A stretch of DNA of 64,000 bases from Isoetes taiwanensis (taxonomy: Eukaryota > Streptophyta > Lycopodiopsida > Isoetales > Isoetaceae), in the NCBI GenBank assembly GCA_021234155.1, contig JAJEKV010000019.1, positions 3,634,356 to 3,698,355 of the forward strand. The letters are read 5' to 3'. A program made the position numbers and the translations under genes. How positions within the stretch are numbered: the stretch's first letter is position 1; each line of letters begins with the position of its first letter. This document shows positions 31,425 to 64,000 of the stretch, piece after piece. The notes under the pieces are model-generated. The model was given only the letters and a program-made list of their open reading frames with translations. It made no database searches and had not been told where the DNA came from.

Positions 31425-32494
31425 CTGTCTGCTCTGTCTTCTGTATGCCTGTTCCATTCCTCTGATCTTGTCGTGTTCGTCCATTGCCCGTTTGTACTTC
31501 CCATGCTTATGATTTGTGCCTGTTCCTGCCTCGTTCTGGCGTTTAGATCACCCATTAATATCATTGATCCTTGTTCCTTCCATTTCATCATAGTCTCCCC
31601 CAATTCTAACAGCTCTAGCTTATCACTACTTGGTGGGTAGTATGCTAAAATCAGAATTAGCTCCATTTTGTTTTGTAGCTGTATATTCAAAATCATGTAT
31701 CTCTTATTGACATCTGATTGCAAAATACATGCATTGTTTACTACATTTTCTTTTACATAGCAGGCTAGTCCTGCACTCCCTCTCCCACTCTTGAACTCCT
31801 TGTCCTTCCAGCATGCGAATAGCTGGTACCCTTCCTCCTCTGGCAGCCGTTTTATGTTGTGTTCCCATGTCTCCACCAGGCATATTATATCACAACTGTG
31901 TGCTCCTTCCAACCTCTCCCCGTCATCCCAAGGGTAGTTCCAATACCATATCTTCAGCGTTTCTTCCCCCGAGATTGCTCTCTTGGGGTCTCCGTATGTT
32001 CTGCTCTGTTTTCCATTCTTCTCGGTCTCCCCCTTGTCTTCATGGCCGGGGTTGGATTCATGTTTCCGGCTTGTGTTGTTCGGTCTGCGTCGTCCTCTTT
32101 TCCGCCTTTTTCTTCCCTTCTGTACTGGTTCGTGTCGGGAGTTAGTGTTGCTATTGCCCTCCCCATTGCCATGTTCTCGTGCCCCCATTGGGTTTATATT
32201 CTCCTTCGCTGCATCTGCCGATCTCCCTATTTCCAATATTCCCGAACTTCGTTCCTGCGACGTTCCTGTCAATTCCCGTACTCTTTTGTGCAGAAATACC
32301 TTGCCATTCTTGACCCCTGCCTGTACCCCTGCCTGGTTCAGTTCTCTGGCCCTGGCCAGCTCCCTGTGTAGCCCTTGCTGTTGCATGACTGTTAGGGCTT
32401 CCTGTACCTTGATCCCGTTCCTCAGCGCAGCAATCTCTCCTTGGTTGACCGATCCCTGAGCATCAAATTTATGTGCCTCGTCCTCCCCCTCCAT
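31425..32494 (-). pseudogene. LINE copy 2 APE-type endonuclease
   Basis: After a basic linker (KGRKRRKRGRRRPN) the frame shows LKIWYWN, CDIICLVETWEHN (the Glu block), ILILAYYPPS and MILMGDLNARTRQEQAQ (the Asp/Asn block), in the order of an AP endonuclease-like nuclease. The domain is cut at the junction; later codons of the open frame come from the duplicated segment. The His block is absent, so it would be inactive. Confidence 0.8.
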
Positions 32495-32607
32495 TGGCCT
32501 GACCGTACGACTTTGACAATGATGCTCCGGTGCTCTTTGAAGACCACCTCTATCACTTCTGCAGTCACTCGGTACGTATCCTCGTTAGGTTTCTCTGCTA
32601 CCCCTAT

Positions 32608-33006
32608 CTACCGAACGTCATGCCTAATTCTATTATGTTCCTCATACTCTATGATGTGCGGCTTTATTTTATCAAACGATTCCCATGCATTCAATTGAAC
32701 ATTTCCTTTTTCTAATTCAACCAACCTATTCAGAATCTTGGCTTTCTCCTCCTCCGGCTCGTTCATTCTGAGCTGCACTTCCTCGCTGGTCTTTTCCACT
32801 CCCACTATCCTCCAGTCCATGCTGGCGATGGCTGCTTTGTTACGGTTGACTGATTCTGCCAGCATGTTGAGTGCATCCATGCTGGGTATCCTAGTCTCCA
32901 GCTGCTTGTTTATTTGCGCTAGAAAATCTTTGAGATCCTGCTGACTTGCTGGTGCTTTCGCCCCATCTGCTCTCTTCAGTTGACTAAGGCTGGTGCTTTT
33001 CGCCAT
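32608..33006 (-). pseudogene. LINE copy 2 ORF1-like coiled-coil protein
   Basis: A 132-codon frame with heptad-rich sequence (for example AQINKQLETRIPSMDALNML and EEEKAKILNRLVELEKGN), predicted to be coiled coil. It precedes the endonuclease frame as ORF1 does in L1-like elements. Continuation in another frame (near 32600-32500) suggests a frameshift cut the C-terminal part. Confidence 0.55.
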
Positions 33007-33365
33007 TGCTTTGAGGTGTATCGTGCCGCTGTGCTATTCGTCCGGTTGCTCACTGCAGACTGTACGATGCGATATTGTCATATTCATTCTACACAGTATA
33101 TATATTGAGGCCCTCTAACGGTCCGTTGATTCAAATTTCACCGTTAATCCTGGTTTGAAATTTTGAAATTTTAGAATCACGACGATTAATTAATCTGCCT
33201 TCACTATTTATTATTTGCTCTGTCCTACGGATCTTTCGTTATCCCATATTCTCTAATGATTGGCTGACGTTGGTGGTATTCGCCCTCCTGTGTTTATTTA
33301 TGTATTTCTCCATTTTCGATAGGTCCGCGATCTACCTCGGGGTCGTACCCTGTACCTGTATGAAC

Positions 33366-33640
33366 TTGAGTTTATAGTGGTACGGCTACCAGTTGGTGGG
33401 TCTAGCCCATCGCTATCCTGGTGCACGGCGGAGGCTGAGCCTCTCAGTTCCATAACTTATACCGTCCGCTTTATACTCTTGTGTATTCGCATTTCGCACT
33501 TTGTGCATTTTTGCGACATTTTTGAGTTTATAGTGGTCCAGATTTACCAGTTGGTGGGTCTAGCCCTCGCTATCCTGGTGTACGGCGGAGGCTGAGCCTC
33601 TCTGTCCCGTATCTTATTCTGTCCACCTTTTACTCTTATG
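33366..33640. repeat. Tandem 156-bp monomers, LINE 5' UTR
   Basis: Two copies start at 33366 and 33522, each with TTGAGTTTATAGTGG, then CCAGTTGGTGGGTCTAGCCC and CGGCGGAGGCTGAGCCTCTC. The second copy is partial. They lie just 5' of the minus-strand ORF1-like frame, the position of promoter monomers in some L1 elements. The promoter role is inference. Confidence 0.7.
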
Positions 33641-33650
33641 GTCTTGCAGA

Positions 33651-33708
33651 GTATAAATTCCAAATTAGAGACTACGCAAGTATAAATTCCAAATTAGAAA
33701 CTACGCAA
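33651..33708. repeat. 29-bp tandem duplication at the LINE 5' edge
   Basis: Copies 33651-33679 and 33680-33708 both read GTATAAATTCCAAATTAGA and then ACTACGCAA, with one difference. They sit at the outer edge of the truncated LINE. Confidence 0.85.
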
Positions 33709-34217
33709 ATGATTTTTCAAAAAACAAGCAATATAACAATTACAATAGTTTATTATTGTATGATTATTACTCCCTGTTCCCCCCCAAATTCCAAAACCCC
33801 ACAACCATTCTTAAGCCAGTTTTCTAATTCATTGACATAGATTCCAGATAGGAGTTGGAGAAGCGGGTCATCCCCAAACACCAATATTATTGTTAATCTT
33901 TTCTTTTACGTGCATCTTTTATTAAATGGAAAGCTAAGTTGGGCCATAGAAACATGTCCCTCTATTGCTCTTATCTCTAACAGAACAATTGATTCTTCCA
34001 GTAATTCTAATAACCTTTGCCTTAGAACAACTTCTAATGGCTTACTCATGTCTTCTTCTTCTTCTATTGTTTTTGGTGATCAGTTGCATGATCAGTGGAA
34101 TGATGTGGCCAAAATCACGATTACTACATTGCTCTTGCATTGGTATGTTTTTTCCATTGCAATAGGGTGCACTTTAGTGTAGATATCTTGCACTCTAACA
34201 ATACCACCTTTTCCTAT
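33709..34217. other. 3' flank of gene B
   Basis: AT-rich sequence downstream of the gene B stop codon (gene B is on the minus strand). It should hold the 3' UTR. Nothing else was recognised. Confidence 0.5.
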
Positions 34218-57289
<23,072 letters not shown>

Positions 57290-58430
57290 TATACATGGAG
57301 GAAAACTCGCTTTTAGAAGGTAAAAACTGCGGAGCAAATCTGATGCTTATTCAAGGAGCAACTTACTTATTCAAAGCCAACCCACCAGCGCAGGAAGCGG
57401 CCAAGGCCGAAATAAAGTCCCATATTGTCTTTCTGTACCCTCGATTCTGATGGTCAACCTAGGTTATACTTAGTTTCTAAAGGAAATTTCATTGTATTAC
57501 AGTCCTAGATTAAAACCTATACTATTTCTGTGTGCAATGTTACAAGGGATGGGCATCATTTTCTTAAAACTTGTGGTCAATATAATGCCATGTGGCATGA
57601 AATTTCTTCCCCCCTAGACTTTACGTGGAAACATGTTCCTGGGGAGGCAATTTCGCCTCCTTCGGACCTAGCTCGCCCTAACATGCTCACCAGCAAAATT
57701 GCCTCCTCCAGCACGTTATCCCTAATGAAATGGTTAAAATCTACACTGATTGGATTTGGTCATACCCTCGCTAGGTATCTTTTCCAGTGGAATCACCAAA
57801 ACAACACAGTAACTGCCCAGTCACATTGATTACGCCTGCCCCTTAGCTGTGCTCAGACTTTTGAGCATGGATATCTCGATCGATTTTTTGTGTCACCTCA
57901 GTTTTTGCTCTCAAATATGCAGTAACCCACCTATTGCGCAGTTTGGGCGGGTGATTCCGTCGGATGAGATGTTCTTGCTATGATTTCGTAGGATACCTCT
58001 CCGAAGTATTGCCAAATCTAGGTTATAGTTATTTTTAGCCATTTTGTAATTGAATTGAATTCAATTATAATACTATTGTGTTTCAATTCGAATCAATTTT
58101 CAATACTGTTATGGCGTCCCCATAGATTGTGAAACAATGGAGCTTTTGCACTTTTTTTTTTGTAGCCTACGGTCATAGGCCAACACTAAATGCTTGTGCA
58201 TGATTTATATAATTTCACATTTTGCGTGCTTGTCTCTAGTGTGAACTCTCTACTTGATTTCATATAACTTTGAAAAGTCTAAACCTGATATTTTGGGTTC
58301 CAAAAAGACCTACTTTTCTAACCATATAAGGATGGGGCCAAGTTAAATTGCTAACATGTCGGGACACGTTGTAACATAACATAAAGGTTTCAAACATTTG
58401 AATTTAAAATTTAACATAACAAAAGCCGTT
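57290..58430. other. 5' flank of gene B
   Basis: The region upstream of the gene B start on the minus strand, presumed promoter. I see no convincing TATA box or coding segment. A 99-codon open frame at 57530-57829 resembles nothing known. Confidence 0.4.
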
Positions 58431-58437
58431 AAATCTT

Positions 58438-58922
58438 CCATCGTCACGTTGATTAGGTTAAAATTAAAGTTAAAAAAGTTAAATATTACTTCCCATTTTC
58501 TATATATTAAAGAGTTGGCCAAGAACGACAACTTCCACTTTCCTCGAAAATTGAATTGATAATGGCAGCTTAAGGGATGGGGTCCCATTCCGCTTAAATT
58601 TGAATGAAAAATTATGGCCCAGGCTGGATTCCGCTCAAAATTTGAAGAACGGAATATAGGTGAAAAATGGATTACCTTAAATTTTAATTTTTAACCCCAT
58701 AATCCCATTTTTAGCGGAAGCCAATGTGGGGTTAAGTTAATTTTCTTAACCTAACGTCGACGATTGAAGGCCCTAAGATGGGGCCAAGGAAAGCTGTCGA
58801 CATGTGAAAAGTGAATTTCAAAGCATATCCATCGTCACGTTGATAAGCAAGTTAACAAAGGTAGATTGGATCCCATCTATATATTAAATGGCCAAGAACG
58901 ACAACTCCACTTTCCTCGACAT
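58438..58922. repeat. Dispersed direct repeat, about 110 bp
   Basis: Copies near 58438-58552 and 58825-58922 share CCATCGTCACGTTGAT, CTATATATTAAA and GGCCAAGAACGACAACT, followed by CCACTTTCCTCGA. They are separated by about 270 bp and imperfect. They may be parts of a decayed element. Confidence 0.65.
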
Positions 58923-59205
58923 AGGTGAATTACGTTGTGCTTGGTCCCATCTCTTAATTGAAGCATATATTAGCGTACTTTTAATCTATTGGAGTCTTAC
59001 ATGTATATTGTTCCCTTACCAATGGGGAACAAAAAATGTCTGGTAATATCTTAACAAGGTAGAAGGTTTCTAAACAAACAACCCATCAAACCATTAATGG
59101 AGAATACATACATGTCCCTTTCGTCAGAGTCGATGCTTTTCCATTTCTTAGATGGAGGTCACAATTTTGATTAGTATTATTCAAACTACTGCCACCTAGG
59201 GTACC

Positions 59206-59590
59206 TTCGCACCTGCCGTTAAGTTAGGAATAAGTTAATTTTTTTTTACTGTCAGTTAAACTTATAAGAGACCCTTATGTTCGCACCAAGACTAGGTTAA
59301 CTTTCCGTTAAGACTTTAACCTAACAGAAACTAGTTAAATCCTTTCAGACTAGAACAAGTTAGGTTCTTTGTTTTTAACTTAACCCGCCTTAGTTAAGTT
59401 AGTGCTAATTTAATGCTAACGACAATTTCTTCGCATAGGTACCTATTAAGTTAGTCTAACTTAATGCTTACGACAATGGCTTCGCACATTCGTCCATTAG
59501 GCTATTTTTTATTTAACTTAATGCTAATGGCAATACCTTCGCACATACCTCCGTTAAGTTTTGTTTTTGTTTAACTTCTATTAAACAAAT
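59206..59590. repeat. Subterminal repeats of the Harbinger element
   Basis: Five spaced copies of TTCGCA, most with a CC...TTAAGTTAG-type partner. The last three also carry TTAATGCTAA-type sequence upstream. Short subterminal repeats like these are common transposase-binding sites in DNA transposons; that role is inferred here. Confidence 0.55.
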
Positions 59591-59597
59591 GTGCCAT

Positions 59598-59714
59598 GAA
59601 CAAATCAACATACGAACTCATAACCATCATGATATCATGCACTTGTTGATCATCTTCCATGTCATTAAAACACTACATAATCAACTTGTTATTCAAAGCT
59701 TATCATTGGATTCA
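59598..59714 (-). repeat. Copy of the transposase 5' coding region at the element's 3' end
   Basis: About 117 bp matching 61148-61264 (shared ATCATGATATCATGC and TTGATCATCTTCCATGTCAT). The second location encodes the start of the transposase. The duplicate lies beyond its 3' end, so it is an internal rearrangement or a nested copy. Confidence 0.8.
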
Positions 59715-59790
59715 AAGCTTACCATCGTTATTCAAAGCTTGTTATTCTAGTCACCTTGTTATTCAAAGCTTATCAAAGAAGAGGCAATTG

Positions 59791-61229
59791 TCAAGTGAAG
59801 ACTATATATTCAGTTAATACGCGGCGGATCTCCGCACCCAATTCATATGGGTCTAGATCAGTGTTCGCACGTGGTCCTTCTGCTTCATTTGTCTCACTCT
59901 CCTCTATCTCTTCTTCTTCTCCTCGTCTTATTCGCCACTGCCTTATTTGCTCCAATTCTTCCTCGATATCTGCCTCACCAATATCAATAAGCAAATTATG
60001 GAGAATACAACATGCATGAGCAAGAATTGGAATATTCTCCGCCTTCATCTTAAGTTTCGTATCGAGACATCGGAACTTGCACTTTAGTAGCCCAAATGCT
60101 TGCTCCACATATAACCTTCCCTACGCCAGCTTCTTATTGAAGATGTTCTCTACATTTCAAAACAAATTTTATTTAGAACATCAATTGAAATTAAACAAAC
60201 ATAAACTATTAATCAATACCTGCATATGATAAAAGTTGAACATTCCCTTCATATGGTGTGATCAACCAAGGGGAGCAATGGTAGCCTTTGTCTCCTAAGA
60301 AATAGAGTCTCAATTTTCTATGGTTGATGCTCATGATAGGACTTTGCAAGATTTGACGTTCTTGGATCCTCCTTGCTATCCCTGAATTTCTTAACACTCG
60401 TACATCATGCACTGATCCCGGGTACCCACAAAATATATCAAAGCACCTTCTTTTTTATCAACAATAGTCTGCATGATAATGCTAAATCTACATTTCCTAT
60501 TATAATAATCCAATCCAGCAGGACCACATGGTTGCATTATTTTGAAGTGCATGCAATCTATGGCACCAGCTGAAAAGGTTTATACACAATTAGTTTTTAT
60601 TGTCATTCAATCAAGCAAAATATATGTAACTTGAACTGGAAATGAATTATGATTGAAATGCCTGCATTTATAAGCTTTGAAACTTGTTGAGACCCAGCTA
60701 TCACTTTTAATAATTGGTCACCTGTTGGAAATACTATTTTATGTCCAAACACTTTCACAATGGCTTTGCATACTTCCATTACAATTCGTGCTCTCGCCAA
60801 TACCAAATTTTTCAGATAATGCCAGGTAATCAAAACCTTTGAAAGCTTGTAAAGACAACAAGCTACACGTACATTCACGGGAACGGCTTTTCTATCAACC
60901 TCATCCTGGAGACTACTGCAAAGAGACATGAACGTAGATTTCTTCATTCTAAACCTTTTTTTCCATTTACGATCATCATAGTAAGACATCAAGAATCGGT
61001 CAAACCATATAAAGTTTCTCGGTTCCACCCACCATCTACCTTCAGTAGAAGCATCCTCACAAGAAATCTCCACATGGCCATGTGTTCTCAGGACATTCAT
61101 CTCATCATCTATTAAACGCTTCAAGCAATTGTCCTCTTCTTGTGTCATGAACAAATTAACATATGAGCCCATAACCATCATGATATCATGCGCTTGTTGA
61201 TCATCTTCCATGTCATTAAAACACTGCAC
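59791..61229 (-). pseudogene. PIF/Harbinger DDE transposase, frameshifted
   Basis: The N-terminal part (61229-60603) has FRMKKSTFMSLCSSLQDEVD and RVACCLYKL, typical of Harbinger nucleases. After a likely intron the first catalytic block reads AGAIDCMHF (near 60570). A one-base loss near 60420 shifts the frame before VHDVRVLRNS. LGDKGYHCSPWLITPY (near 60280) follows, and then an in-frame TAG near 60120 ahead of VEQAFGLLKCKFR and CCILHNLL. The order and motifs match the family; the protein cannot be made whole. Confidence 0.85.
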
Positions 61230-61581
61230 AATTAATCAGTTTGTTAGTGGAAGCTTATCATTGGATGGTCCATAATACAATATTCAACAAGCTCATTCAT
61301 ATCATAAAAGCTCATTCAACAATCATAAAAACTCATTCGAAGCTTATCATTGAATGCTATATAATGCGAAAATCATAAAAGCTCGTTCATATAGTTTTAA
61401 ATTTTGAAGCCCAATTAACATGAAAGAGTTTTCAAAATTTCAAAGTTTTAACAATAGTTTCACATTTCAGATTTTACAAGAGAAATTGCAGATTTCCAAT
61501 CAAATCTCTCTCCTCCAGTGGCCATTCCATAGTGGACAATTCAACCTGCAAAAACAACTTCGTGTTAAAATCGTAAAATTC

Positions 61582-62330
61582 TCATATACGCATTAGACGA
61601 TAAACGAAGAGACAAACCTGAATTTGGTGGGCGAAATGATGTTTCTTTGGTTGAAAAGTAGCTGCCCATTTTTTCGAACCCCCCTCCCCCCCTCCCACAA
61701 TCGCTCCCACTAGAGTACGTTGTAGCTCAAGCTTCTCTTTTTCCACTTCTAATGGTTTTACAAAGTGGCTTTCCATCATTTCTATCATTTCCTTATTATT
61801 TTTTGCCATCGTCCTGGAAAAAGAGCTAGTATTACTCACTCTACGTTTTTCAGACGAGACTTCTTCACCAATACCATGGGGATGGTGATCCCCCTCACTA
61901 GTACCTCTACTAGTGTTAGCAGTGTGCATTATGTTAAGCCGACTTGATTGAAAAGAATCAAACATATTATAAATGGCCTCATCAAGAATAGGGAGATTAA
62001 AGTTTTTCTTTTCACTCCTTGACAAAGAAAAGTATTCTGGCATCCCTGTCCTCTTGCTAAAATCATGGATTGTTGTACTCACCAATCAAATTTTCGTATT
62101 TAGCACGACATTCATTTGCGTTCCTATCAGTATAACCATTTTCTATCATTCTATTAGCAATCTTTTTCCATCTAATAATGGCAGATTCCATCTTGTCACG
62201 CGCTGATGATGCCTGTAACATCATCCATTCCTCATTTTTAAGTTCGATAAGAAATTTGATCTCTTCAAGATACCAATTTCTTGACCTCTTTCGTTTGGAA
62301 GATGGTGTAGAGGTATTACTTATTTCCTAA
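61582..62330 (-). pseudogene. Myb/SANT-like Harbinger companion protein
   Basis: The first frame (62330-62070) has WYLEEIKFLIELKNEEW, WKKIANRMIENGY and ECRAKYENLIGEY, a trihelix/Myb-SANT-like DNA-binding domain. After a one-base shift near 62080 the second frame continues with HDFSKRTGMPEYFSLS and a C-terminal coiled segment. It accompanies the transposase as in other PIF/Harbinger elements. Confidence 0.7.
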
Positions 62331-62657
62331 ATTAGACCAAAATCAGTCTTAAAAATCATCCAAAACTAATTCCAAAAATTAGACAAAAACCAGTCCTAAA
62401 AATCAGACCAAAACCCTTATATTCTAAAATCAAATCCTAAAAATCATCCCTAAAATAAAAAAAAGATTCTTACAAGTTCTTCAATAAGGGGATCTTGAAA
62501 CTGTTGCCCACCACCCACACCAAATCCTCTCGCATAAGCTTGAACATAACCATCATTAGTGAGAGAACCCTGGATGCAAAATCATGATGCCGAATTATTC
62601 AAAGCCATCACACCAATAGTTCCAAGAAACGAAGAGCTATAGCTGCAATAACATTAG

Positions 62658-63234
62658 GGCAGATTTGGGGTCTCAAAATGTGCCTCGAAAGAAAAATTCC
62701 ATGTCATATTTTCTTTTGCTTATTTATTGTACTTTCCTTCTCTTTAATCGCAATAAATACTCAAAAAGTAACTTCATCAATTAGTTTTTGGGCCATAACT
62801 TTTGATTTATAGCTTCAAATCGCAAGATTTTTGTTTTATTGGATGCGGAATCAAAAGATCTATCCAACAGTATATGGGTTGAATATATTTTAATCTAATT
62901 TAGATGAGCAAAAGTTAAAAAAATGAGAAAAAACCTGGTTTTTTGCATTTTTTTAGTCTTTCCTTTTATCAAAAGCATATCAAGGCTATACTCATTGGAA
63001 AGATATCGCCATGGGCTATCCAACGCAACAAACGGCGTGCAATTTGGACATCACAATCACAAGTTATAGCCAAAAAACAATGCATTTGAGTTAAAAAGTG
63101 CAATTATTACAGTACTATTTATTGCAAAAGTGCCACGTAATACTGTTTTTCATTTTGAATTCCTCTCTTTCATTACTATGACGTGGATATTAGAAATTAA
63201 AGTTAAGGGCCATTTTGAGACCCCAAATCCGACC
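62658..63234. mobile_element. 577-bp MITE with 28-bp terminal inverted repeats
   Basis: The ends GGGCAGATTTGGGGTCTCAA (left) and, reading inward from the right, GGTCGGATTTGGGGTCTCAA are inverted copies, about 24 of 28 bases matching. TA flanks both ends (ATTA|GGGC and GACC|TAAT). There is no coding capacity. The GGGC-type ends fit a Tourist-like (Harbinger-related) MITE with TWA targets, but the flanks leave a TA-target family open. Confidence 0.75.
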
Positions 63235-63394
63235 TAATGGGAATTTGAGCGCCCAAATAGGGCCTCTCAACACCTACTACAAGGGTTTTTCCTCCCACAC
63301 GGGGGGTTTTTTCATCCCAGTGGTAGAGACACATTGTACAGGGTTTCTGTGGTTTTATTTTGTGTTTGGAAACTTTTCGCTATATTGTAAAACC

Positions 63395-63460
63395 GTCTCA
63401 TAGGCCAGTTGGTCTCCGTGGACGTTAAAATATACTTCCTTCCTTCCTTCCAAGTTCCTC
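63395..63460 (+). mobile_element. LINE tail with (TTCC)n
   Basis: CATAGGCCAGTTGGTCTCCG then TGGACGTTAAAA and CTTCCTTCCTTCC, the same 3' end as at 12.8 kb. Only the last few dozen bases are recognisable, just upstream of the uL1 exons. Confidence 0.7.
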
Positions 63461-63530
63461 TAAACATTTCTTAAAAAAATTGTCCATTTCTCCACCACTA
63501 AACCTATTGTCATAGCTTTTTTTGAACCAG

Positions 63531-63888
63531 GCAAATTCAAGCTTTACAGTTTCTGAAATCCACAAGGTAAAGAATCATGTTCTGAAATACTGGGCAAATA
63601 TGACTGGAATTATCCATGTGCCATTTGGTAAGACAACATTCTCGGAGGAGGACCGATTTGCAAATCTCTTGGCTGCTGTGGTATGAATTTATCGAAGCAT
63701 CATTTCCTTGAAGGTCTAATGTGAATGTTTGAGCATCGTTTCAACATAGCTGTATTTTTTTTGAATGCCAGAATTCGGTGGATACCAACAAACTATCAAG
63801 TGCAAAGGAGGTTTATTGGAGAAGTTGCCATGTTTGCTACACAATGGGACCTTCAATACGCATTAACACCAGCCAGTTACAAGAGTAA
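63531..63888 (+). pseudogene. C-terminal exons of plastid-type ribosomal protein uL1
   Basis: Two exon-like blocks with GT-AG borders, 63531-63680 and 63772-63888. They read MTGIIHVPFGKTTFSEED...NLLAAV and NSVDTNKLSSAKEVYWRSCH then MGPSIRIN, ending at a TAA. Bacterial and plastid uL1 share TGI-HVPFGK, FSEED, NK..AK.VYW and MGPSI in this order near the C-terminus. The protein normally has over 200 residues; only about 88 are here, and no earlier exon was found in the 6 kb upstream, which is filled by transposons. It is probably a pseudogene or displaced 3' fragment. A far-upstream first part cut off by insertions is less likely. Confidence 0.7.
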
Positions 63889-64000
63889 AAGCTTGAGGAA
63901 CAAAGCAAATGAAATGTTCATCATTATGTTTGTAAAATATTGGCATTTTGCATGTACAGCTTTTTGGCAGTGCAAGCATGAAATCCATGTTAGATTTTAA
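63889..64000. other. Right edge of the window
   Basis: AT-rich sequence after the uL1 stop codon; nothing recognised. Confidence 0.4.

Larger units (their letters stand above)
31425..33650 (-). mobile_element. LINE 5' half (copy 2), 3' end missing
   Basis: A minus-strand LINE with a 5' region (33650-33007), an ORF1-like coiled-coil frame (33006-32608) and an endonuclease frame (32494-31425). It stops abruptly at 31424/31425, before any reverse transcriptase. Normal LINE insertions lose the 5' end, so a 5' piece without a 3' end needs later deletion or rearrangement. The protein differs clearly from that of the LINEs at 13.9 and 48.2 kb and may be another family. Confidence 0.8.
59195..62640 (-). 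mobile_element. Decayed PIF/Harbinger DNA transposon
   Basis: A class II element read on the minus strand, with the usual two genes: a Myb/SANT-like DNA-binding protein (62330-61582) and a DDE transposase (61229-59791). Both are broken by frameshifts or stops. The left end is marked by CCTAGGGTACCTTCGCACC near 59195, followed by five TTCGCA-type subterminal motifs (59206, 59280, 59430, 59481, 59538). No matching right terminus was found, so the exact extent is uncertain. Confidence 0.7.

Noticed and set aside
31813-32459. Long + strand frames of 110-170 codons.
   Set aside because: They are antisense to the LINE endonuclease and coiled-coil frames, which carry recognisable motifs.
63725-64000. 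The 91-codon open frame at the right edge as a protein.
   Set aside because: A different frame of the same bases carries the uL1 C-terminal exon with its stop codon, which explains the segment better.

Overview
The window is nuclear DNA of a land plant. The evidence is two intron-rich LRR receptor kinases, a piece of a plastid-type ribosomal protein uL1, plant-style Copia, Ty3/gypsy and PIF/Harbinger elements, and an AT-rich, repeat-filled background. The density of old transposons and a transposon-swollen host gene suggest a large genome. A seedless plant (fern, lycophyte or bryophyte) is possible, but I cannot fix the lineage from sequence alone.

Two paralogous LRR receptor-like kinase genes frame most of the window and point at each other tail to tail. 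Gene A (+, 330..8768) is compact, with 20 exons. Gene B (-, 57289..34218) has the same 20 exons, nearly all of the same length and phase, but covers 23 kb because its introns hold a LINE, a Copia element, an LTR-like segment and several LINE tails. Both encode a signal peptide, an N-terminal LRR cap, nine LRRs (mostly one LRR per exon), a short cysteine-containing stretch before the membrane, one transmembrane helix followed by a basic patch, and a kinase with its VAIK lysine, HRD and DFG residues in place.

The 25 kb between their 3' ends is a transposon graveyard. In order it holds: an unrecognised stretch with a strong palindrome (9.5-12.2 kb); the 3' tail of a LINE (+, 12.8 kb); a LINE (-, 13.9-16.2 kb); a kinase scrap and a SINE-like T-arm (16.6-18.5 kb); a truncated gypsy element (-, 18.95-21.7 kb); a 0.58 kb segment present twice, whose second copy is split by a complete but decayed gypsy element (+, 23367..31201) with two 572-bp LTRs and an ATTCA target duplication; and the 5' half of another LINE (-, 31.4-33.65 kb) with two 5' tandem monomers.

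Beyond the 5' end of gene B lie 1.9 kb of non-coding DNA, a broken PIF/Harbinger element (Myb/SANT-like ORF plus DDE transposase, -, about 59.2-62.6 kb), a 577-bp MITE, another LINE tail and, at the right edge, two exons matching the C-terminus of plastid ribosomal protein uL1 without the rest of the gene.

No CRISPR, rRNA, complete tRNA or bacterial operon structure was seen. The best candidates for something undescribed are the LINE family with varying microsatellite tails, the cysteine-containing membrane-proximal module shared by both receptors, and the near-perfect 103-nt hairpin at 47982..48084.
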